From positions 372,001 to 436,000 of the forward strand of contig JBGAGY010000003.1 of NCBI GenBank assembly GCA_044226485.1: 64,000 nt of DNA, in the 5' to 3' direction. The translations under genes were made by a program, and so were the position numbers. Positions 53,967 to 62,596 of this stretch are shown here, in pieces. A model generated the notes under the pieces. It worked only from the letters and a program-made list of their open reading frames with translations, ran no database searches and had not been told where the DNA came from. The number at the start of each line of letters is the position of its first letter. Within the stretch, counting starts at the first letter, position 1. This stretch comes from UBA6663 sp044226485. GTDB taxonomy: Bacteria > Chloroflexota > Anaerolineae > Anaerolineales > UBA6663.

Positions 53967-55095
53967 ATTTCGCTGCCGCTACCGCTTTCTGAGCCGCGTC
54001 GGCCAGTGACGTGGCCGTGATCATGCTGGCGTCGGCCAACAGGCGACGGCCCTCAGCTTCGTTAGTGCCCACCAGCCGCACGACCATCGGCACCTTGATG
54101 CCGACTTCCTGCATGGCCTGAATGATCCCGCGCGCGACTTCGTCGCAGCGCGTGATGCCGCCGAAGATGTTGATCAGGATGGCCTTGAGCTTCGGCTCGG
54201 CCACGATGATGCGCAGCGCCGCCGTGACCTTGTCGGCCCCGGCGCCGCCGCCGATGTCGAGGAAGTTGGCCGGCTCGCCGCCGAAGTGCTTGACGATGTC
54301 CATCGTGCCCATCGCCAGGCCGGCGCCGTTCACCAGACAGCCGATCTCGCCGTCGAGCTTCACATACGACAGCCCGTATTTGCGGGCTTCGGTCTCGGGC
54401 GGGCTCTCTTCGTCGAGGTCGCGCATCTCGGCCAGATCGCCGTGGCGGAAGAGCGCGTTGTCATCCAGATCGATCTTGCCGTCGAGCGCCACCAGCCGCC
54501 CGTCGCCAGTGACCACCAGCGGATTGATTTCGGCCAGCGTGGCGTCGGTGTCGACGTACGTCTGGTACAGGCCAAGCGCGATGGCGCTGAAGGCCTTCCA
54601 ATGCTCGCGGCCGAGGTTGATCGCCAGCGCGATGTTGCGGACGTTGTAGTCACGCAGCCCGATGAGCGGATCGACGTACTCACGCACGATCGCATCGGGG
54701 TTGGTGCGCGCGACCTCTTCGATCTCGACGCCGCCTTCGGATGAGCAGATGATCACCGGGCGGCGCGACGAGCGGTCGTTCGTGATGCCCAGATAGATCT
54801 CTTTGCGGATATCGGCGGCCTCGTCGACGAGGACCTTCCGCACAGGAAGACCCTTGATCGTCATCGCCAGAATCTGAGCCGCAAGGTTCTCGGCCTCTTC
54901 GGGGCTCTTGGCCAGCTTGATGCCGCCGGCCTTGCCGCGACCGCCGACGAGCACTTGGCTCTTGACCACGACCCGCCCGCCCAGCTCCTGGGCGATCGCG
55001 CGAGCTTCGGTCGCTGTGCTTGCGACCTGGCCTTTAGGGATCGGCACGCCATGCTTCGCAAACAGCGCTTTCGATTGGTATTCGTGAAGTTTCAA
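53965..55095 (-). CDS. sucC: Succinate-CoA ligase beta subunit
   Basis: A 376-residue ATP-grasp subunit. KLHEYQSKALFAKHGVP at the start, QVLVGGRGKAGGIK and the NGAGLAMGTMDIV and INIFGGITRCDEVA motifs are all family-standard. The start codon is TTG, with GGAGG upstream, which is unusual for this gene. A perfect TATAAT box lies at 55169-55164 on the minus strand. Confidence 0.96.
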   Translation of the reverse strand: MKLHEYQSKALFAKHGVPIPKGQVASTATEARAIAQELGGRVVVKSQVLVGGRGKAGGIKLAKSPEEAENLAAQILAMTIKGLPVRKVLVDEAADIRKEIYLGITNDRSSRRPVIICSSEGGVEIEEVARTNPDAIVREYVDPLIGLRDYNVRNIALAINLGREHWKAFSAIALGLYQTYVDTDATLAEINPLVVTGDGRLVALDGKIDLDDNALFRHGDLAEMRDLDEESPPETEARKYGLSYVKLDGEIGCLVNGAGLAMGTMDIVKHFGGEPANFLDIGGGAGADKVTAALRIIVAEPKLKAILINIFGGITRCDEVARGIIQAMQEVGIKVPMVVRLVGTNEAEGRRLLADASMITATSLADAAQKAVAAAK

Positions 55096-55163
55096 AACGG
55101 CCTCCGAGCCGCCTGGCTAGCGAATGCGGGTCTCTCACCCCTCATCCTGACCGGTTTTGGGCG

Positions 55164-55169
55164 ATTATA
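55164..55169 (-). promoter_or_regulatory. sucC -10 box
   Basis: Perfect TATAAT on the minus strand, 68 bases before the TTG start of sucC. No good -35 at the standard distance. Confidence 0.5.
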
Positions 55170-55206
55170 CACCGCGCCTCTATCTCAATCTGGATTTTCG
55201 CCACAA

Positions 55207-55285
55207 ACAGACGGCAGATCGCGGACGACAGATCGACGCCGGCCGCAACGGCCGGCCCGACTGCGGTCCACGGTTTGCCATCTGT
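55207..55285. repeat. Family B palindrome after the GT-C/NHL gene
   Basis: ACAGACGGCA (55207-55216) and TGCCATCTGT (55276-55285) pair with one mismatch. An inner perfect stem GCCGGCC-GCAAC-GGCCGGC lies at 55238-55256. The outer arm shares ACGGCAGA with the repeat at 3315. It lies between the convergently read end of the GT-C gene and the sucC promoter. Confidence 0.5.
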
Positions 55286-55289
55286 GGCC

Positions 55290-58200
55290 CTACGGCACCG
55301 GCGCGTACGTCAACACGTGATCCGAACCGGGTTCGCTCACCAGGACCGTGCCGTCGGCGGAGACGGCGACGCCGGTCACCATGGTCAGGAGCGAGTCGCC
55401 GGCCTCGCCGAGCGTATTGCGATACACGCCATCGGGGCCGAAGACGATCACGCGATACCCTTCCGGATCGGTCACGTAGATGCGGCCCTGTGCGTCGACG
55501 GCGATGAACGGCTTGTTGTCGAGGCTCTGGCCGAACCAGCCGTTGACGTCGATCTTCTGCGCGAAGACGTAGTCGATCGAGCCTCCGGCCATCGCCACCG
55601 GCACGAACTTCTGGATCCGCTGGTTCCACGTGTCGGCGATGTACACGGCTCCATCCGACCCGACCGCGACACCGACCGGCTCATCGAGCTGGCCATCGTC
55701 GAAGCCGTACGTGCCGATCGACGACACGCCCTGGCCCTGATCATCGAAGACGACGATGCGCTTGTTGCCCGTGTCGGCCACGAACACATGCCCGTCAGAG
55801 CTCACCGCGATCCCGCGCGGGCCCCACATCTCGTCGAGCAGACCACTCTGGCCAAATCGGCCCCAGGCCAGCAGGAAGTTGCCGTCAGCGTCGAACTTCT
55901 GGATGCGATGGTTCCAGGTGTCGCTGACGTACACGCTGCCGTCCGGCCCGACGGCCACGCCCCACGGCTCGGTGAAGGTGCCGGTCGGCGCGTCGGCCAC
56001 GGGCTGGCCGGTGTTCGGGTCCTTGGGCGTCTCGGCGCCAAAGACACCGATCACGTCTCCCGCCGGGCTGAAGTGTTGGATACGGTTGTTGCGCGAGTCG
56101 GCCACGTAGTAGCTGCCGTCCGGCGCGAAGGCGACGCCGCGCGGCGCGTTGAACTGCCCGGTCCCGGCTCCCGTCGAGCCGACCGTTGTGAGCGGGGCCG
56201 CGTCGAGCTTGCCGGCGGCATACGGATCGATCGTCTCTTGAGCCGCGCCCGTCGCGCCGACTCCGTACGACCAGATCTGCGCCGCGATGTCCTTGCGCAC
56301 ATACAGACGCATCCGGTCGGCCGGGTTCCACTGGGCCAGATCGAAGGTTGTGCCGTTGATCTCACCGTAGCGCTTGTAATCGCGATTCCACCAGATGTCC
56401 CACAACGCCTGGCGCTTCGCCGGATCGCTGAGGTTGTTCCACACGCGCTCGAAGATCGGCGTGTCATTCATGAAGTAATCCTGCATAGGCCAGACCATGC
56501 GGATGTACTCGAACTGGTAGTAGTCGTTGCGCACCAGGGGCTCGACCTTGCCGAAGTCGCTGGCCCCGGCGATGATCACGGGCACGTCGCGCAGCTGGTC
56601 GCGCGTCGGCTCGCTGCCGTAGAAGACCTGGTTTGTGTAATCGCGCAGGTACCACGTCATCGGCCACGAGACGTCGGCGTCGTAGGCGACCTTCAGGCCG
56701 TAGCCGTCGGTCGTGCGCTGAGCGATCTCGTCGATCTGCTCCATGACCGTCTTGACGCCGCGCGCGCCGTGAGCGTACACCAGGAACTCGTTGGCGAGAT
56801 CGTAGTTGATGTAAGCCGCCACGAACGCCGTCCGCGCCGTCAACACCGCCAGCACCGCGAAAGACGTCAGGCTCGCCAACCGCCCGATGGTCGGCCAGCC
56901 GAGCGGGCTGCCCAGGAACACCAGGGCCGAGACGCCCAGGACGGTGATGAGCACCGTCGAAAGGAAGGTCGTGGTGGCCTGCACCTGCGGCAGCTCCATG
57001 CCCGCAAACGGCCGCTCGGTGCCGAGCAGCGTGCCGAGGGCGGAAGCCGCAGCAAGCAACGTGATCGGCAGGATCACGGCCACCAGCCAGGCGCGTTGGG
57101 CTTTGAACAGCGACCAATCGACGCCGTCGAACAACTGACCGACCACCCACCCGCTCAACAGGATCAGCGGCAGGCAGATGTGCGTGGTCAGCCAGGGCAT
57201 CTTTTCGCCCGCGATGCTGAAGCCGATAAAGGCCATGACAGCCCACCAGCCGATATACAACAGCGCCGGGAAACGCCGCACGGCGGGCGCAGCCATATCC
57301 TGACTCTCTTCGTCGGCCGATTGCTCGGCGGCCGCGACAGGCTCAGCCGGCGGCTCGGCGGCCGATGCCGTGGGCTCGGCGGCCGATGCCGTGGGGTCGG
57401 CCTTCTGGCGCCAGTCGACGATGCGCAAAAGCGACGCCGCCCGTCCCCCGACGAGGCGTTGAAGGCCGATGCCGGCGGCGATCAGCGCCCCGATCGTCGG
57501 CAGATACTCGTACATCGGCAGGTTGATCAGCAGGTAGTAATACCAGGGCTGACCACCGCGCCGTACGCCGTGCTGTTCCAGCCAGTAGCCGAGCGAGCCG
57601 ACCAGGCCCGTGGCGATGCCGGCGCCGTTGGTGAAGAACGTCGTGAATAGAGGGATGTAGATGCCGTAGAAGATCAGGGCGCAGTAGATGAAGACCTGGC
57701 GGTTCCAGATCCAGCCCAACACGATCGAAGCCACGATCAGGAAGATCGTGATCACGGTCGTCACGCCGAAATTCGACGAGAGGAAGACCGGGATGTACTC
57801 GAGGAAGCCGATGTTGGTCATCGACGGCGGCACGTAGTCCGTGGCCTTGTAACCGAGCATCATCACCGGCAGGGCCGCGGCCTGCGGCAGCACGAACACG
57901 CCGAGCGCCATGATCAGGTCGAGCGACGCGAAGTTGCGCACCCTTCGACCGAAGGCGCGCGTGACGATCCCGAGCGTCCACACGCCCGCGACCAGCGCCA
58001 CAAGGAAGGCGATGTCAGCGGCGATGGTGTACATCGTCGCCGGGCGTAGCGCGGGCTCATCGGGGTTGGCCGTCTGGGCCGTAAAGGCGGTGCCGGCCAT
58101 GCCGAGCCTGTCGTTCAGCAAGAACAGGCCGACGCCGACGAGGGCCGCGACGGCCATCAACCCGGCCGCCGTCCAGAACGAAGGCCTGAGTTCGGGGCGC

Positions 58201-58859
58201 GGCCACTCGTTGATCAGCACCTCGGCCAGGAAGTACACGCCGAGGAACACCATGGCGATGGCGACATAGATGAAGGACGACTCCATCGTCGCGTAGAAGA
58301 GCGCCATCACCGCCGTCAGGCCGTAGATGAACTTCACCTGGCGCGTCTCCATGTAGCGGAAGACACAGAAGGCGAGCAGCAGCCCCCAGACCATCACGTA
58401 GGGTTCGTCGCGGATGTAGCGGGCGTAGTACAGCTGGTACGGTGAGATCAAGATGAACAACGCCGCAGCCAGGGCGCCGGCGCGGCCGAGCCAACGCCGG
58501 TAGTACCACATCAACCCGATGGCGATCACGCCCATCAACGCTGCGGAGATCCGCGCCGTGAAGTCGCTGTCGCCGAACATCCAGTAGAGGAAGGCCGTGA
58601 CCTCAAACTTGAGCGGCCCGTGCATCATCGGCGTGTGCTGGAAGCCGCGACCCTCGTACAGGTACCACGAGAACTGCGTGTGCAGGCTCTCGTCGTGGCT
58701 CATCACACGGGCGCCGAGATCGTAGAAGCGCGTGACAAAGCCCATGACGATCAGGGCCAGGTACGCGAGCTTCTCGAGGTCAAGGCTGATGACCGACGCC
58801 AGAGGGCGGTCGAGCCACGAGCCGGGGACCTTGTCATTTTCAAGGGTTGCAGTCGCCAT
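55290..58859 (-). CDS. TIGR03663-type GT-C glycosyltransferase fused to NHL repeats
   Basis: A 1,189-residue membrane protein. Residues 1 to about 620 are a polytopic GT-C (GT39/ArnT-like) region. The first loop has HDESLHTQFSWYLYEGRG and the short motif MHGPLKFE, where acidic residues are catalytic in GT-C enzymes. A cytoplasmic Ala/Glu/Pro linker with TASAAEP repeats lies near 485-500. From about residue 885 there are six NHL beta-propeller units, for example FNAPRGVAFAPDGSYYVAD and FTEPWGVAVGPDGSVYVSD. NHL propellers bind proteins or sugars. The fusion suggests a surface-exposed propeller attached to a sugar transferase. It follows the rluB gene on the same strand. Confidence 0.87.
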   Translation of the reverse strand: MATATLENDKVPGSWLDRPLASVISLDLEKLAYLALIVMGFVTRFYDLGARVMSHDESLHTQFSWYLYEGRGFQHTPMMHGPLKFEVTAFLYWMFGDSDFTARISAALMGVIAIGLMWYYRRWLGRAGALAAALFILISPYQLYYARYIRDEPYVMVWGLLLAFCVFRYMETRQVKFIYGLTAVMALFYATMESSFIYVAIAMVFLGVYFLAEVLINEWPRPELRPSFWTAAGLMAVAALVGVGLFLLNDRLGMAGTAFTAQTANPDEPALRPATMYTIAADIAFLVALVAGVWTLGIVTRAFGRRVRNFASLDLIMALGVFVLPQAAALPVMMLGYKATDYVPPSMTNIGFLEYIPVFLSSNFGVTTVITIFLIVASIVLGWIWNRQVFIYCALIFYGIYIPLFTTFFTNGAGIATGLVGSLGYWLEQHGVRRGGQPWYYYLLINLPMYEYLPTIGALIAAGIGLQRLVGGRAASLLRIVDWRQKADPTASAAEPTASAAEPPAEPVAAAEQSADEESQDMAAPAVRRFPALLYIGWWAVMAFIGFSIAGEKMPWLTTHICLPLILLSGWVVGQLFDGVDWSLFKAQRAWLVAVILPITLLAAASALGTLLGTERPFAGMELPQVQATTTFLSTVLITVLGVSALVFLGSPLGWPTIGRLASLTSFAVLAVLTARTAFVAAYINYDLANEFLVYAHGARGVKTVMEQIDEIAQRTTDGYGLKVAYDADVSWPMTWYLRDYTNQVFYGSEPTRDQLRDVPVIIAGASDFGKVEPLVRNDYYQFEYIRMVWPMQDYFMNDTPIFERVWNNLSDPAKRQALWDIWWNRDYKRYGEINGTTFDLAQWNPADRMRLYVRKDIAAQIWSYGVGATGAAQETIDPYAAGKLDAAPLTTVGSTGAGTGQFNAPRGVAFAPDGSYYVADSRNNRIQHFSPAGDVIGVFGAETPKDPNTGQPVADAPTGTFTEPWGVAVGPDGSVYVSDTWNHRIQKFDADGNFLLAWGRFGQSGLLDEMWGPRGIAVSSDGHVFVADTGNKRIVVFDDQGQGVSSIGTYGFDDGQLDEPVGVAVGSDGAVYIADTWNQRIQKFVPVAMAGGSIDYVFAQKIDVNGWFGQSLDNKPFIAVDAQGRIYVTDPEGYRVIVFGPDGVYRNTLGEAGDSLLTMVTGVAVSADGTVLVSEPGSDHVLTYAPVP

Positions 58860-58912
58860 TCGAACCTTCTTCCGTGACCGTCGGCGATCTCAGGCCGCCG
58901 ACGCGCCCCGGT

Positions 58913-59863
58913 TCATCGCGGCTTCTTCTTCGACTTCATGCGCGTCTTGCGCGCCGGCGCCGGTGACGTGGGCCGGCGGCCATCCGACGCCCGACGTGCC
59001 CCGGATGAGGCCGTTCTGGGCTTCCGATCTGACGAGCGCGCTGAGCCTGGCGAGCGCGGGGCCTTGCGCCCGGTCGTTGCCTTGCGGGTTGTCCCGCTCG
59101 GTCGCCGGGCCGTTGACCCCGATCGACGTGGGGACGAGCTCGGGCCACGCAGGGCGCGCACCTCGCGTTCGTCGAGCGAGCGCCACTCACCGGTGCGCAG
59201 ATCGCCAAGCTCGAGCGTGCCGATGCGCACGCGGATCAGACGCAGCACCGGGATGTTCAACGTCGCCCCGATCTCACGGATCTCGTGCTTGCGGCCTTCC
59301 TGCATGACCACGCGCAACCAGGTCGTCGGGCCAGGAGCGTCGTCGCGCCAGACCTTGGCCGGGCGCGTCTTGCGGCGCTCGCCGGTTTCCCGGTCGGTCA
59401 ACACGATGCCCCGACGCCATGCATCCAGCTGGTCTTCGTCAGGGTGACCTTTGACGAGGACGCGATATTCCTTTTCGACGTTCTGGCTCGGGTGAGTCAG
59501 ATGATTGGCCAGGTCGCCGTCGTTGGTCAGCAAAGTCAGGCCTTCGCTGTCGAGATCGAGCCGGCCGACCGGATACAGGCGCACCGTGCTTGGCACCAGA
59601 TCGAGCACGGTCTCGCGCGGGCCTTGTGGTTCGCGCGACGAGACCACGCCGGCCGGCTTGTGAAGCGCGATATAGGTCAACTGCTCGGCCGCGCTGAGCG
59701 GCTCGCCATCGACCGTGATGCGCTCGACCGCCGGGTCGGCCTTCTGACCGAGCTCAGCCGGTCGGCCATTGACTGTCACCCGACCCTGGAGGATGAGGGC
59801 CTCGCAGGCACGACGTGAGCCATAGCCCGCCTGGGCGAGCAGTTTCTGCAATCGTTCTGACAT
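58913..59863 (-). CDS. rluB: Pseudouridine synthase, RluB-like, with basic tail
   Basis: A 316-residue enzyme modifying 23S rRNA. An S4 RNA-binding domain (ERLQKLLAQAGYGSRRACE) precedes the catalytic core, with the key Asp in GRLDLDSEGLTLLTNDG. The last 75 residues are an Arg/Ser/Lys/Thr-rich tail (KTRMKSKKKPR at the end), a common addition in GC-rich bacteria that may improve RNA binding. RluB and ScpB genes are neighbours in many bacteria. Here an ECF sigma factor pair lies between them. Confidence 0.93.
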   Translation of the reverse strand: MSERLQKLLAQAGYGSRRACEALILQGRVTVNGRPAELGQKADPAVERITVDGEPLSAAEQLTYIALHKPAGVVSSREPQGPRETVLDLVPSTVRLYPVGRLDLDSEGLTLLTNDGDLANHLTHPSQNVEKEYRVLVKGHPDEDQLDAWRRGIVLTDRETGERRKTRPAKVWRDDAPGPTTWLRVVMQEGRKHEIREIGATLNIPVLRLIRVRIGTLELGDLRTGEWRSLDEREVRALRGPSSSPRRSGSTARRPSGTTRKATTGRKAPRSPGSARSSDRKPRTASSGARRASDGRRPTSPAPARKTRMKSKKKPR

Positions 59864-59882
59864 GGTCGGTTCCGCCTTTTGC

Positions 59883-60263
59883 TCAGCGCACGGGCGACGC
59901 CTGAGGCGCCGGGGTGGATGCGGCTGCGGTGCCGGCCGCTTCCGTCGCGTCGATCGCGGGGTTGACGCGATGGCCGACGGCTTCAGTTTGTTGGGGTGTC
60001 AGCGACGTCAGGCTGACGATCGGCGCGGGCACGGCCAGGGCCGCCGCAGTCGGCGTGACACCGAGGATGATGCCCACAAACGTCGAACTCAAGAAGAGGG
60101 TCAGGCATAGGGCCGCGCTGGCGAAGGCCGGCCAGACCGGTGTGGGCCGGCGTCGGCCGGCCTGCACGCGCGACCACAAATCCGACCATGTGTCGGCTGG
60201 CGTCGCGAGCGAGTCGAGCGCGGGCCCCATGGCGCGCAGCATCGGTTCGACCGGGGACTTCAT
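59883..60263 (-). CDS. Putative membrane partner (anti-sigma factor-like) of the ECF sigma factor
   Basis: A 126-residue protein with one membrane segment (about residues 45-71, FASAALCLTLFLSSTFVG) and a Thr/Pro/Ala-rich extracytoplasmic tail. The cytoplasmic N-terminus is about 45 residues and lacks the HxxxCxxC zinc motif. Its ATG overlaps the sigma-factor stop (ATGA), which is the usual arrangement of anti-sigma genes. Function is inferred from context only. Confidence 0.65.
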   Translation of the reverse strand: MKSPVEPMLRAMGPALDSLATPADTWSDLWSRVQAGRRRPTPVWPAFASAALCLTLFLSSTFVGIILGVTPTAAALAVPAPIVSLTSLTPQQTEAVGHRVNPAIDATEAAGTAAASTPAPQASPVR

Positions 60264-60859
60264 CCAGCAGCCTCCCAAATGGACCAATCGATGTCGGCGC
60301 CCGCCTCACCGAAGGCCTCATCGGCCGTCAGAGTCCGGCGGAGCCGGTCCACGCCCAGCCTCACGCGTGACTGGGCCGTCTTGTCGTTGCAGCCCGCGAC
60401 CTCGCCGATCTCGCGGAAGCGCAGGCCGCCGAGGTAGCGCAAAGCGACGGCTTCACGCAGGTCGACCGGCAGATCTTGCAGGGCCTGCCACAGCTGCAGA
60501 CGCAACCCGCGCGTCGCAAGCGCCTGCTCGACCTCGCGGGTCGTCGCTGCCTGGCTCAAAGCTGCCGCCGAAAGCGGCAGCAAATCGAAGACGCGGCGAC
60601 GGCGCTTGTTGCGACAGCGGCTGACCGCGATCAGAAACAGCCAGGTCCGGAAAGCCGCGCGCTTCGGGTCGTAACGATGGATATTACGCAGGGCATAGAC
60701 GAACGAGTCCTGCGCCACCTCCTCCGCGTCAGAGACGTCGCCGAGCAATGCCAGACACAGCCGCATGACTGCCGGGTAATGCTCGGCATAAAGCTGAGCG
60801 GACGCCTGTTCGTCGGCGGCGCGAGCGCGTTCCAGGAGGTCGTTCTCCATATCAGACAT
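60260..60859 (-). CDS. RNA polymerase ECF-type sigma factor
   Basis: A 199-residue group IV sigma factor. Region 2 (about 20-90, SDAEEVAQDSFVYALRNIHRYDP) and region 4 (about 125-185, LPVDLREAVALRYLGGLRFREIGEVAGC) are present. A candidate ECF-type promoter lies directly upstream, suggesting autoregulation. The alternative start MENDLLER is three codons in. It is coupled to a membrane protein gene by ATGA overlap. Confidence 0.93.
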   Translation of the reverse strand: MSDMENDLLERARAADEQASAQLYAEHYPAVMRLCLALLGDVSDAEEVAQDSFVYALRNIHRYDPKRAAFRTWLFLIAVSRCRNKRRRRVFDLLPLSAAALSQAATTREVEQALATRGLRLQLWQALQDLPVDLREAVALRYLGGLRFREIGEVAGCNDKTAQSRVRLGVDRLRRTLTADEAFGEAGADIDWSIWEAAG

Positions 60860-60872
60860 ATATACACGCCCA

Positions 60873-60897
60873 GACGTCGGAGTACTTATCCGGGTTC
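60873..60897 (-). promoter_or_regulatory. Candidate ECF-type promoter
   Basis: On the minus strand GAAC (60897-60894), a 17-base gap and CGTC (60876-60873), the spacing seen in many ECF promoters. It lies 13 bases before the sigma-factor start. Confidence 0.45.
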
Positions 60898-60967
60898 ACG
60901 AAGCTTATCGTCAACTCACCTGGATAGGCCAACTCGACAACGATGCAACAAGTCGGCCAGGCCGGCC

Positions 60968-61948
60968 TCATCCCTTGAGGATTTCGCTGGCGAACTGGCG
61001 GCGCATGTCGTCCAGGTTGAGGGCCGGCAGCTCGGTGAGAGCCGAAAGCCCGAAATGCTGCAGAAACTCGGGGGTCGTGGCGTAGAGCACGGGCCGTCCG
61101 GGTCCTTCGGCGATGCCCGTCTCCTCGACCAACCCCTTGGTCAGCAGGTTCTTGATCACGCTGTCGGAATTCACGCCGCGGATCTGTTCGATCTGCGGGC
61201 GCGTGATCGGCTGCCGGTAGGCGATGATCGCCAGGGTCTCGAGCGCGGCCTTCGACAGCGGTGCAGTCGAAGAAAGGCCCAGGAAACGCTGGATGAGCGG
61301 CGCCGCGGTGGCCGATGTGGTCAGCTGGACCCGGTCCTTGATCCGCTGGATCGAAATGCCCCGGCCGGCATAGCGCTCTTCTAGCGAGGCCAGCGCGGCC
61401 TCAATCTGATCCGCCTTGACCTCGAGCGCTTCGGCCAGCTTACCGACTTGCGCCGGCCCGTCGGCCACGAACAAAAGGCTCTCGATCTGGGCATCCAACT
61501 CCAGCGGCGACGGCGGCCGACCCACCGGCAACGGCTGGGTCGCGTCCGGCTCCAGAGATTCCTGGATGCCGTCAACCGGCTCAGCGGCGTCGGCTTCAGG
61601 CTCCACGTCAGTCGCGCTATCAGACGAGGCGGGTTCGGCCTCGTCCAACGCGACGGCCTGGTCGATTTCGCCGATGGGTTCGGTCGCCTCGACCGGCGCC
61701 GCCGCAGCCGGATCCTCGACGGACTCGATCAGGCCGACGGGCTCGACGGACGCGGGCTCAACGGCAGGCTCCCCTGCCGGCTCCGCTGGAACCGCATCCA
61801 GGGATGCGTCAGGGCCGCCGCTCAAGCCCGAAATCGGGCTGTAATGCGCCAAAACTTCCCGCTCGGACAGTTCGTCGGGCTGATGGCCGTTGAGGCCCGG
61901 GTCCGAGTCAGGCATTTGGGGCAAAAATCCGTTGATGTTATCAATCAT
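60968..61948 (-). CDS. scpB: Segregation and condensation protein B with long acidic N-terminus
   Basis: A 326-residue ScpB-type protein. The C-terminal core (about 140-326) matches the family: LDAQIESLLFVADGPAQVGKL, LETLAIIAYRQPITR and IEQIRGVNSDSVIKNLL. With ScpA and SMC it organises the chromosome. About 135 extra residues precede the core, rich in Glu, Asp, Ala and Pro with repeats such as EPAGEPAVEPASVEP, roughly doubling the usual length. Start chosen from GAGAGGA upstream. No scpA in the window. Confidence 0.88.
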   Translation of the reverse strand: MIDNINGFLPQMPDSDPGLNGHQPDELSEREVLAHYSPISGLSGGPDASLDAVPAEPAGEPAVEPASVEPVGLIESVEDPAAAAPVEATEPIGEIDQAVALDEAEPASSDSATDVEPEADAAEPVDGIQESLEPDATQPLPVGRPPSPLELDAQIESLLFVADGPAQVGKLAEALEVKADQIEAALASLEERYAGRGISIQRIKDRVQLTTSATAAPLIQRFLGLSSTAPLSKAALETLAIIAYRQPITRPQIEQIRGVNSDSVIKNLLTKGLVEETGIAEGPGRPVLYATTPEFLQHFGLSALTELPALNLDDMRRQFASEILKG

Positions 61949-61971
61949 GAACGTCCTCTCAGAAGGCGTGC

Positions 61972-61977
61972 AGTATA
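61972..61977 (-). promoter_or_regulatory. scpB -10 box
   Basis: TATACT on the minus strand, 23 bases before the ATG. Confidence 0.4.
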
Positions 61978-62008
61978 GCCCACGTCGGCGAAGGGGCAAA
62001 TATGACCG

Positions 62009-62017
62009 TGTTATGAT
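62009..62017 (+). promoter_or_regulatory. Extended -10 of the small lipoprotein gene
   Basis: TGT-TATGAT (TGN plus a 5/6 match) ends 6 bases before ATG 62024, so the mRNA would start at the start codon. Confidence 0.45.
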
Positions 62018-62023
62018 TTTCAG

Positions 62024-62587
62024 ATGATGAAACGACCCATCCTGGCGGCGATCCTGGCTTGCGCCACAGCCACTCTGGCCTGTGGGCTGCCCGGCTTCGC
62101 GTCGCCCACCCAACCCGCCTCGCCGATCCCGGTTTCTGCCACCTCAGCCCACGAGGTCACCGACCTGCTGCAGTCGGCCGCCACGGCTGCGGCCAGCGGC
62201 TCCGTCACCGTGACGTTCACCGAACAACAGTTGACCTCGGCTGTGGCGCTGTATCTGGAAGATCATCCCACGGATCCCAAGCTCACAAATCCTCAAGTGT
62301 TCCTTCGAGATGGCAAGATCCAGCTCTACGGAGCCGCCGAGGTCCAGGGGCTGACGGTGGACGCCACCTTCGTGATCGCGCCGACTGTCTCGTCCGACGG
62401 CCAGCTGAGCTTCAATGCCGAGAGCGGCTCGTTCGGACCGCTGGCGGTCCCCGACGACGTCCTCACCCGCGTGACCGCCGCGCTCAACGAATGGGCGACG
62501 GGCTCGATTGCGCCGGCCATGACGGGCGTGCGCATCACCGACGTCGACGTGTCCGACGGCGAATTGACGGTCACTGGAACGAAGTAA
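62024..62587 (+). CDS. Lipoprotein of unknown function
   Basis: A 187-residue exported protein. The signal ends in lipobox TLAC (Cys20) and a short Pro-rich tether follows. The rest is a beta-rich domain (VTVTFTEQQLTSAVALYLED, LFNAES region, ITDVDVSDGELTVTG) resembling LmeA/DUF2993-like lipid-binding folds. That resemblance is tentative. It lies 9 bases ahead of the G5 lipoprotein gene, so the two probably form one transcript. Confidence 0.75.
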   Translation: MMKRPILAAILACATATLACGLPGFASPTQPASPIPVSATSAHEVTDLLQSAATAAASGSVTVTFTEQQLTSAVALYLEDHPTDPKLTNPQVFLRDGKIQLYGAAEVQGLTVDATFVIAPTVSSDGQLSFNAESGSFGPLAVPDDVLTRVTAALNEWATGSIAPAMTGVRITDVDVSDGELTVTGTK

Positions 62588-62596
62588 GATAAGGGC

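Noticed and set aside
55275..57650. A 791-codon plus-strand frame opposite the GT-C/NHL gene
   Set aside because: The minus-strand protein shows repeated NHL units and membrane helices. The antisense frame has no domain and only mirrors them.
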